In this document: positions 47,610 through 57,754 of the stretch, piece by piece
Layout of the letters: the number at the start of each line of letters is the position of its first letter
Position numbering within the stretch: position 1 is the first letter of the stretch
Translations under genes and position numbers: made by a program
Origin: Aldrovandia affinis
Taxonomy: Eukaryota > Chordata > Actinopteri > Notacanthiformes > Halosauridae
Direction of reading: 5' to 3'
Length of the DNA: 64,000 nt
Assembly: GCA_029706075.1 (NCBI GenBank)
Contig: JAINUG010000021.1
Coordinates: 2,119,318-2,183,317, forward strand
Notes under the pieces: model-generated
Databases searched by the model: none
Told to the model about the DNA's origin: nothing
Seen by the model: the letters and a program-made list of their open reading frames with translations, nothing else

Positions 47610-48146
47610 TGTCATGGCCCCAAAATTCATCCGCACTATATTAGCCGGGGAACAACACCGGACACAATATAAACAAAACCACCAGGTAAAATGTTAAACA
47701 AAGATGTATTATTTACAAATAGATAATCAACAAGAAGACATACCTACATGCAAGCGTTGTAAAAAATATATAATAAACAAAACAGACTACTACATTTTCC
47801 TAATGTACAAAAGAAAAGATCTCTATCCCTCTCTCCCGGTGCAAAGAAAAAGGGTGAGTCTTCTGCAAGCTGCTTGCCTACGCTGTTCTTTGCCTGCAGA
47901 AAAAGGTGCAGAAAAACAAAGAAAAGCTGATACACAGTCAAACAGTAAACAGCAGCATGGATGGGAACGGGACAAATGTTAATAAGCAAAAATTGTCTAA
48001 ACAACTTGGCTGCAGTCCACCTTTAGTCTTGGGTTGGGGGGGCGTGGCCAGCAGGGTTCACGGCTGGGGCATCCATCAAGGCCAATCACTGTCAATCAGG
48101 CAATCAGCCACCTGACATTTGTTTTTCTCAACTGCCGTATGTAACA
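47610..48146 (-). mobile_element. Solo LTR, reverse strand, inside the LINE endonuclease
   Basis: On the reverse strand the element starts TGTTACATACGGCAG and ends GGGGCCATGACA (TG...CA ends). It is flanked by TTAG at 47606-47609 and 48147-48150. Removing the element and one TTAG restores the endonuclease reading LHVLAIS across the junction, which confirms the boundaries. No retroviral genes are inside, so it is a solo LTR of 537 bp. It is younger than the LINE copy. Confidence 0.82.
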
Positions 48147-48150
48147 TTAG

Positions 48151-48985
48151 CCATCTCAAGGACTCATCTAGATTCATCACTTGATGATGAAGAGGTAGCT
48201 ATACACGGGGTACAGAAATTTTAGAATGGACAGAACCAAGTATGGGGGAGGTGTTGCTGTATATATCCAGAGTAACATCCCATCTTAGATAAGGGAAGAT
48301 CTTATTCTACCAGATATTGAGGCTCTTTGGGTACAAATTCATCTACCCCATCCCAAGCTATTATTCCTGGGATGCAGCTATAGACCACCAAGGGTGAGTA
48401 TTCAGTACTTAAATGAAATATTTGTGATGGCTAAAAGGGATGACATGGAAAGAGCTGCAAACAAATTTGGAAGTTTAAACAAATGGCAGATTTACTGTAC
48501 ATTGAGGAATCGGGCTACTAAGATGAACAGAATCAATGAAAATAAGAATTATGGAAAACTTTGAATGATACAATGTGAAGGTCAAAAGTCAATGCAAATC
48601 CATCCTATATTGAATCTGATGGTGTTTTTATTACGAAGCCTTATGATATTGCAAATTATTTTAATAATTATTTTATTGGTAAAGTTGAACATTTAAGATC
48701 AGCAGATGCATCAAAGCAGTCATCAAATGGTGATCTATCAGATTCTTTAATAAAAAATATGTAACAAAAAATTTAAACTGACATTTTGAATTCTGCCAAG
48801 TAAAAACTGATGAGGCACAGAAACTACTGTTATCTATAAATAATGACAAGCCACCAGGGATGGATCGGCTTGTCATGTGGTACAGCCAATTTTTTCACAT
48901 TATAAATCAAAGTTTTAAGTAATGTGTATGCCCTCAGATATTGAGAACGTCTAAGGTTATCCCTTTACCCAAAATTAATGACTAA
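48151..48985 (+). pseudogene. LINE ORF2 endonuclease/RT fragments
   Basis: The endonuclease segment after the LTR reads AISRTHLDSSLDDEEVAIHG. Frame changes lead to LPDIEALWVQIHLPHPKLLF and CSYRPPR (about 48310-48390), the linker region, and finally KPPGMDRL and VIPLPK of the reverse transcriptase. The palm motif (YxDD) is absent because the sequence leaves the protein after about 48985. Confidence 0.75.
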
Positions 48986-49170
48986 TGCTTCGGTGAATAT
49001 TTTAATTGATCTTATAATACATAGTTTTGAAAATGTATGCATTGCTTCATGTGGGAAAATAAAGTAAAAATAAATGCTAGGCCCACATTTTCAAGATGTT
49101 GGTTTAGTATAAATCAATGACACATTGTTTTAGTAGTGGAAATCAGCACAGGGAAACAGCTGTAGTATAC

Positions 49171-49420
49171 ATTCATTCATTCATGCATTCATTATCTAAC
49201 CCGTTTATTCCTGGTCAGGGTCGCGGGGGGGCTGGAGCCTATCCCAGCATGCATTGGGCGAGAGGCAGGAATACACCCTGGACAGGTCGCCAATCCATCG
49301 CAGGGCACATACACCATTCACTCACACACTCATACCTACGGGCAATTTAGACTCTCCAATTAGCCTCCAATTGCGGACACGGGGAGAACATACAAACTCC
49401 ACAGAGAAAGGCCCCGGCCT
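49171..49420 (-). mobile_element. Partial SINE/retroposon, reverse strand (family V)
   Basis: This copy shares with 52803-53177 the runs CCTGGTCAGGGTCGCGGGG, CTGGAGCCTATCCCAGCATG, ACACCCTGGACAGGTCGCCA and GACACGGGGAGAACAT. It lacks the tRNA-like head and a segment of about 58 bp (the GTGCATGTCTTTGGACTG region). An ATTC-type array lies at its left edge. It is a diverged, deleted copy of a very common fish repeat. Confidence 0.85.
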
Positions 49421-50073
49421 TTCTAATTTAGTCCCTGTATCGTATACATACATTATCCGGTGATCAGTGAGATCTTTGACTACTAAGAGGTATATTTAGG
49501 TTAGCTTCTCATTAGTTTCTGTAACATGTAACTGTCAAAGCACATTGAGAACCAAAGTAGTCAGTGATTAATCTACTGTACCTTTAATATGTATGGGCTG
49601 CTTCATAAATATTTGACAACACTGTAGTGAGACTGTTCACTCTCATGGGCTCCAGAGTGAATCATGCTTGTGGCCTCAGAGCTGTTACTGAGGGGAAGGA
49701 AAGCAGCTGGATTTTCCGGCAGAGGAGATTTAAAATAGCAAGTAACAAAATACATTTTCAGCCCAGAAATACTGTAGTACAATAGTTGTATTGTCAATCT
49801 AATAGTTCAAAGCAATTAAAAAAATGTTTTAGAATTCATAAAGTTATGAAAAAAAATGTATTAGCTGAAAAAAAATTGTATAACTAAGCCTAAAATTATA
49901 CAATTATTTTTCAGCTAATAAATATTTATACGGCACTATTGGCAAAATACAATACTTTTACTAATGCAATCAAAAATCATCACTGCTAAAGTGGAAAGGT
50001 TCTGTCAAGGTACTAGGGTAGTATTTTTTATATATAAAAAAACTGTCTTAAAGGCAATTCAGCACCCAATATC
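49421..50073. other. Gene-free stretch
   Basis: The sequence is AT-rich with A and T runs around 49820-49920. Nothing else was recognised. Confidence 0.45.
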
Positions 50074-51022
50074 CAGTACCCTCCAAATGTATTCACGCCC
50101 TTGATAAAGATGAGCAAAAAAGGCTGTATAAAATAAACGGGTAATCAGCTATATTGCACGCTCAAAAAATGTGAAAATTATATATTTTTTAAATTAATTG
50201 TTCATAAAAAATATTTGAATAGGTGATAGTTTTCCACAAAAAAATATGTGTCACAATTATACATACACTTAATAATTCTTATGAATATAATACAAAACAA
50301 ATATGCATTAGCATGCTAAGGTTAATCTCAATCTGAGGGGACTCAATTGTGGCCTCCCATGGCTTCACTAGGGTATAAAAATAAGATAAAACACATGGAA
50401 ATAGTTATCCATCACCACGGGGAAAGGCAAATAACTCAAAGAAAAAAGAAGACAAAGGGTTGTTGACCTTCAAAAGTCAGGAGATGGTTGCAAACAAATA
50501 AATACAAATGAAAGATAACACTTTCCAATATTAGGTCAATAATTAAATAATTAATAAAAGCACTGGCACAGTTGTAAACCTGCCTGGTAGAGGACATAAG
50601 CACATATTGGGAACACAAGGTCTCTAGCATCAGATGCCACTTTGGCATTGTCTTGGAAGAATTGTCAAAAAAGCCTCTATTGAGAGAAATCAATAGAAAT
50701 AAGCATTTGGAGTTTTCAAAATGGAACTGGAGCTCCAGATGAGACCAAATTTGCGATTCTTTGCCATTTACAACAGCGATGGGTTTAACATTGGAAAAAT
50801 GATGTTTGTGTTGAAAAAAAGTCATACCCATCTTTTTGGAGAGAAACATATTAAACAAATTCACTAAACACAATCTTTTTGGGGGCATTTGTACTAGTAT
50901 AAAATTATATAATTTTATAATTTTTTGGAGCATACAATATAGCTCATTACCTGTATTGTTTATTTTGTACCACTTTCTTTGCTCAGCTTTATCAAGGGTG
51001 TGAATAATTTTAGAGAGTACTG
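50074..51022 (+). mobile_element. Decayed Tc1/mariner element (family 4)
   Basis: The left end reads CAGTACCCTCCAAATGTATT then CACGCCCTTGATAAAG. The right end reads CTTTATCAAGGGTGTGAATA then ATTTTAGAGAGTACTG, an inverted repeat of about 35 bp with mismatches, and ends at TA (51023-51024). Between them are transposase scraps on the plus strand: KGLLTFKSQEMVANK, TVVNLPGRGHK and GAPDETKFAI (the SDETK motif, about 50728-50757). Length (949 bp) and broken frames show large deletions. The 165-codon reverse-strand frame at 50436-50933 is antisense to these scraps and is not a gene. Confidence 0.85.
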
Positions 51023-51110
51023 TAAAGATACATGTGGATCACTCTGCTCTGATTTGATTCGATTTTTTGTGTGCAATGTCAACCATATACAGTACTATGT
51101 ATATATACTG

Positions 51111-52343
51111 CAGTGGCGGGCCGTGCATTTCACACCTAGGCCTTCAGTAGTGCTCCGCCCAGTGGCGTAGCGCAGTAACGTAACGGAGCCCAACCTTTCA
51201 CCGGTTTCATTTTCCGCGGACGGACGGGGGGGTGGTACACGCGAGAGAAAGCTGAGACCAGTTTATTTATTTCGCGGACCGGGGGGCAGCTGTAGCACCC
51301 CCCACGCTACGCCTATGGCTCCGTCTGAATCGATCCACCCCTCAATAACTATTTTATGGCTATAAAAACCATCTTATTCTTATTATATCTCAGTATAAAG
51401 AGCCGTTGCATCGCAGATAGATAACTCGTGTAGCCAGAATAAATGCCTTTACTGAAGAAACAAACCTGGGGTGCTACAGCTGCGACACACATACAAAAAC
51501 ATCAATAATAACCTCATAAAATTGCAATATTATTTAGGAAAATAGCAACATTTTACTCACCAAAAATCCTTATTATTTGTACACAAAATCCATCCTCCTT
51601 TCTTTCCTCAAAAAGAGTTCAATTACTCTGTCGTACAGATTATCCGTGTGTTTCAGTTCCATCAGTCCTTTTCTATCGCCATCGAAGCTAATGCTGAAAG
51701 TCGAGCCTGCCCTGATGTATTTCTGGCATAAATTTTAATTCACTTTAGGGCTGAAAATGTCCGCTCAAATGTCTGAATCACAGACTGATGTTAATTATAT
51801 TTTGTCCATGAATACTTATTAAATAATTCCAAATGGTCTGTTCGCTTCCTTTCATAGCTTTTCCCTGGCTGCGCCGCTTCAGACGCGTGTATTTTTCATA
51901 TTAAAGCATTTAACCAATCACATTACATCATAGTCAGACACTCTCTGACTATCCAATCAAAGGGTGTGAATACGCTGACGTACCTAGGCCTTCTAGAAGG
52001 CCTTGGTGTCTCCAACTCAAAATCTGATTGGTTGAAGCAACAGTTTGATCAACACTTATTTTATGCTACAGGGCCTTCAGAACGGATTGTGAAGGCCTCC
52101 AGGCAGATTTCTTTGACCCTGGCAACAAATGATGGCTGAAATGTGATTGGTTAAATGCTTTAATATGAAAATACACGTCTGGAAGTAGCGCAACCAGGGG
52201 AAAAGCTATGAAAGGAAGTGGACAGACCATTTGGAATTATTTAATAAGTATTCATGGACAAAATATAATTAACATCAGTCTGTGATTCAGATATTTTTTA
52301 GGCCAGCAGAGAAGGCCTTGCAGGCCCTGACGGCCCACCACTG
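51111..52343. mobile_element. hAT non-autonomous foldback element
   Basis: The element has ends CAGTGGCGGGCCGTG and CGGCCCACCACTG, inverted hAT termini, and is flanked by the identical octamer ATATACTG (51103-51110 and 52344-52351). Internally, 51773-51923 and 52140-52290 are 151-bp inverted copies, so the element can fold into a long hairpin. The loop region carries a perfect 18-bp palindrome at 51986-52003. A smaller hAT MITE (51160-51317) is nested near the left end. There is no transposase. Confidence 0.93.
51160..51317. mobile_element. Nested hAT MITE
   Basis: This 158-bp element has ends CAGTGGCGTAGCG and CACGCTACGCCTATG, imperfect inverted repeats. It is flanked by GCTCCGCC (51152-51159) and GCTCCGTC (51318-51325), an 8-bp duplication with one change. 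It sits inside the larger hAT element, so it is the younger of the two. Its right end (CCTATG) resembles the ends of the 20293-20461 MITE. Confidence 0.82.
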
Positions 52344-52351
52344 ATATACTG

Positions 52352-52782
52352 TATTTATACTTACACTGGGAGAGGTGGAGGGAGGAGTAGAGAGGGCTAT
52401 GCCTCCCTTTAGCTGCTGTCAAGTGCTCCTGTTCCCTCCCACAGCCTTGAGAGTACTACAGGACCTTGAACAGCAGCGGCCTCACTTGCAGGCAGGCTCA
52501 CCTGAGGAGCAATCAACTCAGCTGTGAGCCATTGTTTTCGTTAGGCCATTATAAAGGCACAGCCTACAATGCCTGAAGATAGTTTTTCAGGGCATGGAGG
52601 CAGAAGTGTGGGTTTTTGGTTGCTGTTTCCTTCCATTGTTTTGATTTAACTGCTGTATTTTTGTGTTTTGTAATTTTCTTTATATAAAGATAATAAATTG
52701 GCTGTTGGCCTATTGGATTTTTTTTTTTTTTTTTGGTTTGGTCTTTCATCCATTCACCACCTGGCATTGTGGCCACCTTGCT
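52352..52782. other. Gene-free stretch
   Basis: Moderately GC-rich at 52380-52560, with a T run at 52720-52734, then the (TA)n tract that hosts the next insertions. No gene recognised. Confidence 0.45.
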
Positions 52783-52802
52783 ACAATATATATATATATA
52801 TA

Positions 52803-53177
52803 TCCATCCATCCATCCATCCATCCATTATCTAAGCCTCTTATTCCTGGTCAGGGTCGCGGGGGAGGGCTGGAGCCTATCCCAGCATGCGTTCCGGGCGA
52901 GAGGCAGGAATACACCCTGGACAGGTCGCCAATCCATCGCAGGGCACACACACCATTCACTCACACACTCATACCTACGGGCAATTTAGACACTCCAATT
53001 AGCCTAACGTGCATGTCTTTGGACTGTGGGAGGAAACCGGAGTACCCGGAGGAAAAACCCACGCGGACACGGGGAGAACATGCAAACTCCGCACAGAAAG
53101 GCCCCCGGCCTGGATTCGAACCCGAGACCTTCTTGCTGTGAGGCGACAGCGCTATCCACTGCACCACCGTGCCACAT
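52803..53177 (-). mobile_element. tRNA-derived SINE, near full length, reverse strand (family V)
   Basis: On the reverse strand the head reads GGCACGGTGGTGCAGTGGAT with A box TGGTGCAGTGG (53157-53167) and a perfect B box GGTTCGAATCC (53112-53122). It continues through the core GGTTTCCTCCCACAGTCC and CAAAGACATGCA to CATGCTGGGATAGGCTCCAG and ends in an (ATGG)n tail (CCATn on the plus strand, 52803-52826). The core is one of the commonest retroposon cores in fish; I think it is the V-SINE/Mermaid-like type but cannot verify the name. It lies within a (TA)n tract. Confidence 0.9.
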
Positions 53178-53194
53178 ATATATATATATATATA

Positions 53195-54349
53195 CAGGCA
53201 GTCCCCGGGTTACAAACGTCCAGCTTATGGACAACTCGTACTTATGAACGGATTGCCATAAGGCCTATTATATTTTAAAAATCGAGTTAAATACAATGGA
53301 TCGTAATAAGGAACGCACGCACTACTTTGTGATGCTCATGAAAACATTGTGCAGTTTCAGCGGTTCGTCGGCTCAAGGACCAGAGATCACCGTCCGTTAT
53401 TTTAAGTCAGATCACGGTCCCATTTTTCTCTTTCTCTTACCCTTACAACGATGCCTCCAAAGCGTAAATCCGATGCAAGTGCTGGTGATGCATCAAAGAA
53501 AAGGAAAACAATCACCATGGAAAGTAAAGTTGAAATAATAAAGAGATCGGAGAGAGGTGAAACACCATCAGCCATTGGGAAAGCATTAGGCTACAGCCGG
53601 TCAACAATTGGAACAATTTTAAAAGACAAAGGGAGAATAATGGAGCATGTGAAAGGCCATGCCCGATGAATGCCACGATTATTACCAAGCAACGCAGTGG
53701 TTTAATTATTGAGATGGAAAGGCTATTGATAATTTGGATAGAAGACCAAAATCAGCATAATATGCCTATTAGTCTTTCTTTAGTGCAAGAAAAGGCTCAA
53801 AGCCTTTTAAATGACTTAAGAGCTGCTTGTGCAGCAAGTGAAGGCGATTGCGACGAAGAATTTGTTGCGAGTGCAGATGTAAGTGCTGCTAAAGTCCATC
53901 TCCAAGTCCATCATCTTCTGCATCATCCAGTTATTAATGTTATCATAATGTTACCTCACAAAGTGTTAACCTTTAATCATGATCCTTTTTATTTTTTTCT
54001 ATCTAAACTTTTTTTAAGAACTGTTTCTTTAATGTTTTTTTACAGTACAGTACTGTATGTACATAGTTACTTTTATCATTACTGTATTCTTATTATTAAT
54101 ATTACAGTATTGTTATTATTATTATTATTACAGTATTATTATGTACTGAATGTTATGTTTAAGATGTTTTATTGTATTTGGAAGTTTTTCTTAAGTATTT
54201 TATATGCACAGAAAGGTTAAATAAATACTATACTAAGACAAACATTTGACTAAGTGACGATTAATAATAACTGTATGTACCTGTTCCGACAAATTCGACT
54301 TAAAGACAGACTTAAGAACGGATCTCATTCGTAACCCGGGGACTGCCTG
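53195..54349 (+). mobile_element. pogo/Tigger-type transposon, internally deleted
   Basis: Perfect 19-bp inverted ends (CAGGCAGTCCCCGGGTTAC) lie at TA sites (53193-53194 and 54350-54351). The internal gene is a pogo/Tigger transposase: a first frame from ATG 53451 (MPPKRKSDASAGDASKKRK, then an N-terminal CENP-B-type helix-turn-helix ending STIGTILKDK) and, after a frameshift near 53665, MERLLIIWIEDQNQHNMPIS and SLVQEKAQSLL of the second DNA-binding domain. The catalytic DDE domain is missing, so at 1155 bp it is a nonautonomous derivative. The AT-rich 3' part has no recognisable protein. Confidence 0.93.
53451..53890 (+). pseudogene. Tigger-like transposase DNA-binding region, frameshifted
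   Basis: About 140 codons of the N-terminal, CENP-B-like DNA-binding part remain. The lysine/arginine-rich start and the SAIGKALGYSRSTIGTILKD helix-turn-helix lie in the first frame. The second frame holds the CENP-B-type second domain (LIIWIEDQNQHNMPISLSLV). It then jumps to ASADVSA, the end of the region before the catalytic domain. Domesticated relatives exist in vertebrates, but this copy has the frame break and terminal repeats of an ordinary dead transposon. Confidence 0.85.
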
Positions 54350-54369
54350 TATATATATATATATATATG

Positions 54370-55539
54370 TTTATAGCTAAACATACAGATTTCTGTTGCC
54401 TGCCTATTTCTTTAGTTGTGAAAATTATAAAATGACTACACACTGTACATATGATGTGTGCATCATAAAGTTTGGGAAGAATTTCTCTCCTTGGGCTTTT
54501 AAATACATAAATATTTTTTTGGTTGATTTCAACTCACTACTGATCCTCAGATGCTTAGTGTCCTCCAAACCCAATGTATTTGAGGATCAGCAGCTCTGGG
54601 AACCTTGGAATCTCCTTCTAGGGCCTGTAATTTCAGATGGAAGTGTTCAGAAGGAAAACACTTACCATTAAACTTCCCTCATCGTTGATACCGTGCGTGA
54701 CCTTCTGATGACAGCTGCTGGAGCAGCCACCACCAAAGGGACTCCAACAAAGCAGTTGTTCCTGTCAGACATTGTAATCCTCCCCTGTAAGGTCAAGATG
54801 TCCACTACTCTGAGAGGGCCTGACATGTCTAGGTTTTACACAGAGGGGGTCTAACACACAGACTCTTCTGAATTAGGGGACAGGTCAAAGCCAAATGAAC
54901 AAAATCTGACTATTTGAGACACCACACAGCCCTGACAGAAACACATTGTCATTTCATATAAACTATAACATTTCAGAGAGTTTTATTTCAATGGTGTTTT
55001 CCATTCAAGAGCCTCAATTCATCCCTTTATGGGTTGAGTGCCTTTAAATCAAACACATTGGGCAGATTTTACTAGTTGTCCACTATTGCATGGGAATAGT
55101 TGAAACCTATGAATGGGCATGGAGACAAGATGGAGAAGAAGGAAGCAAAGCGGTGAAATCAGACAGGTTATGTGTATAATTCATAAATCAATATTAATTA
55201 AATAAAGTTATTCTATTATTTTCATATGAGAGGGAAAAATCTTAGGGAACACTTAATTCATCTTTTAATACTCTCCTCATTTTTTCAGCAAACTCCAAAC
55301 GTGTGCAAATATAATTAGAAGAGTTTACCAACATTTTTCCACAGAGTATTATAACGATAACAAGAATTATTCAACATATTGCATTCTTAGATTCTTAGAT
55401 TTCTCAGATATCCTTTATGAAATTATTTTCTCATTATAATGTACAAACATTTCCAAAACCTTTAACCAAATACCACAACTGAGGTAAAAGATACTTGAAA
55501 GGACATAGTTGACAACCTGGTTTGCAGCACTCTTGAAGC
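54370..55539. other. Gene-free stretch
   Basis: After the remaining (TA)n tract (to about 54368) I see unique-looking sequence without a supported exon. The 91-codon frame at 54396-54671 shows no domain. Confidence 0.45.
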
Positions 55540-55547
55540 CTGGTGAC

Positions 55548-56604
55548 CAGGGCCGGCTCAAGGCACAGGCAATACAGGCAGCTGCCTGGGGTGCCATGTC
55601 GGCTAGGGGCGCCAGGTCGCCCTCATAAAAAATAAAATAATAATAATCGTGGGCGCCCTCTCCTTTCCTCCCAAATAAATGAACAAATAAACAAAAATAA
55701 ATACACTTTGCACCCCTGTTCTGTTCCTCACACAATGTTTCATCTGGCCTGCACTTTGACAGAGATGCTGTTACTGAGGTGGGGAATACGATGACTGGCT
55801 GCTTTTGTGTTTCCAATGACTTTGAAAAGGCACAACAAACCTTCAGGTGCGCAGGGGAGAAAACGGAGGAAGGAGGAGGAGAAAAAGAGAGTCCAATTAA
55901 GAGGTAGGCTATGACATCAAAATGCCATTTTGTTGTGTTATTGTAGGAGGCTAGGGAGCTAACTAGCTAAGTAATAAACAAGCTAATGCTAGCTAGATAA
56001 TGCAATGCTAAGAACTACTGCTAGACTCATACAGATTGAAGGATGAATGCATGCTGATGCTGAGTTACCCAACCCTCAGGTTTTGGCTTGAAGCTTATTA
56101 GTACCCACCTGTAGTTATTACCAAAACTAGGCTACTACACCTGAATTGCAGAGTTGCAAAGCCCTCATGCTTGCCTTGAGTCTCAAGCTTTATTATTAGG
56201 CTACCAAAATTAGTAGTAGGGTACAACATTATATCAGTGGTAATAATGTGGCTAGCTATCCATAAAAAATTGATTTAAGTTGTTTGTCCTACAGCTGCTT
56301 TTGCTTGTAATAGGCTAATAACTGTACCTGTCTGTACAGATATAAGAAATAAGAACAGCAGCTACTGCATCTATCTCCAATGATGACCTGCTTACATGGT
56401 GTAGAACTCTGACCTTGATAGAGAGATAGACTTTGTTAACAATTGTATTAAATGCAAGTTTTCTTACCATATTCTCTTATCCTTCCTGTTTAAATGAGAC
56501 TTTGGTAAGTGATTTGTTTGAAAAAGAAAATAAAAATCTTTTTGTGGGGGGGGCACCCAAATGCCAATCTCGCCTAGGGCTCAAAATGTGTAGAGCCGGC
56601 CCTG
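55548..56604. mobile_element. hAT non-autonomous element, CAGGGCCGGC type
   Basis: The element starts CAGGGCCGGCTC and ends GAGCCGGCCCTG, perfect 12-bp inverted ends of a well-known vertebrate hAT group. The flanks CTGGTGAC (55540-55547) and CTTGTGAC (56605-56612) are an 8-bp duplication with one change. Subterminal parts (GGCAGCTGCCTGGGG left, GGGGGGGCACCC right) are GC-rich. The interior is AT-rich with GCTAGCTA runs. The 133-codon reverse frame at 55415-55816 crosses the left boundary and is not a gene. Confidence 0.9.
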
Positions 56605-56612
56605 CTTGTGAC

Positions 56613-57635
56613 ACAACCTTTACGCAGTTAGTTCAGCCTTTTCTCATAGCTCTGAAACCAGTGACATTGCCTCTGCATTTGGTGCTGGTCAGTGATTAAA
56701 ATAAGCAGATTAGGATATGTTTGGAGGGAGAGAGGAGGGGTCCTGCCGAAGCAAACAGGCAGTTTATCTTCAGGACTAATGTATCTTCTCTGTGGCCTCA
56801 TGTGTTTGCATAGCTAGAGCAGGTTGGGGGATACTGAGAGTGTTTCTGCCAAGGTCTGGGTGCTGTTCAAATACACAGCTTAGAAGAAAAACATAAACAT
56901 CCAGAGCCTTTAAAGTGTAAAAGATCAGCAGCAGCAGCAGTTCAGTCACAAGGAAGAATGGGGGCAAACTTGCGCTGCATGACAATGACAGTGCAAATGT
57001 GGAACCCAGATATGAATGCTAGATGAGCATCTGAGTCTGACCTCACACCTTGTGGCTGGATGGTTATGAGTTCAAACTCAGGTTATGAGCTTCTGCAGTA
57101 GAAGATACAGCCTACATATGAGGTGAACAATATACATGTGACATTCTGTTTAAGAATTTGAAAGGGGACAAATTACAACTGCATGGGTACTGTTGGTATC
57201 ATGGAACAAAACCCACAAAAATGTTGGTGGTGACTGGGAAACAGAGCAGCAGCAGCAGCATAATTGTCAAAAGTACAGCACAGTATCTCAGCATTCAGCA
57301 GGGCAGTGCACTCCCTAAATCAGATAGTTCACTGTGTTCCCAGACCCACTGTAACAAATGGTACTCTGGAGGCAGCCCTTTTTTGGACCCTGTGGGAGCA
57401 TAATACTTCAGCTGCCAATAAATAGCAGCCATAAGACCCCCATAGAAAGATGCAGTCAGACTCCTTCATAAAGCACAAACCTGGGACAAAAGGAATTTCA
57501 ATAATCTAATTAGCCTATTTCATCAAATGCTCTTACAATTTAATGTTAGAATATGCATTTTCTGCACGCCTTATTTTTCTATTAATTTATTATTCAAATG
57601 TGTTTACAACAAGGGCCCATTATCATTTTAAAATG
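56613..57635. other. Gene-free stretch with short CAG runs
   Basis: Short (CAG)n runs occur at about 56924-56941 and 57245-57260. No gene or transposon end was recognised. Confidence 0.45.
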
Positions 57636-57754
57636 AAGGCACAGGAGACCATGCTATATCGTGAATAAAGTCACGACTAAGGGGTGTTGTTAGGCCCCAC
57701 ATGTAAATCCCTTAGCTGTTTTTATTCATGATATAGCATAGCCTTGAGTGCCTT
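57636..57754. repeat. Short foldback (palindromic) element
   Basis: The 119-bp segment starts AAGGCAC and ends GTGCCTT. Its arms pair over most of their length: ATGCTATATCGTGAATAAA on the left against TTTATTCATGATATAGCAT on the right, then CTAAGGG / CCCTTAG. It looks like a small foldback MITE, but I could not find a convincing target duplication, so the superfamily is open. Confidence 0.7.

Larger units (their letters stand above)
46660..48990 (+). mobile_element. L2/Rex-like LINE relic interrupted by a solo LTR
   Basis: The parts of a non-LTR retrotransposon follow in order: ORF1 (46737-47414), the start of the endonuclease (CNICSLRNKVQGL, from about 47537), its continuation after a 537-bp insertion (AISRTHLDSSLDDEEVAIHG, from 48151), later endonuclease pieces, the linker (SYIESDGVFITKPYDIANYF, about 48600-48660) and the start of the reverse transcriptase (NDKPPGMDRL, about 48842; VIPLPK, about 48956). 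Stops and frameshifts are frequent and most of the reverse transcriptase is deleted. This is a dead copy. Confidence 0.85.

Noticed and set aside
50436..50933. 165-codon reverse-strand open frame
   Set aside because: It runs antisense across the decayed Tc1 element at 50074-51022; the readable transposase scraps are on the other strand.
52663..53141. Two overlapping frames of 108 and 147 codons
   Set aside because: They translate microsatellite and SINE sequence; no protein family fits.
53112..53167. tRNA-like sequence with perfect A and B boxes
   Set aside because: It is the head of a SINE followed by the SINE core, not a free-standing tRNA gene; the same applies to 35026-35079, 33824-33861 and 58625-58678.
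53891..54220. C-terminal part of the 184-codon frame in the Tigger element
   Set aside because: After about 53890 the translation is Phe/Tyr/Leu-rich sequence from AT-rich 3' DNA, not transposase.
55415..55816. 133-codon reverse-strand frame
   Set aside because: It crosses the boundary of the hAT element at 55548 and has no domain.
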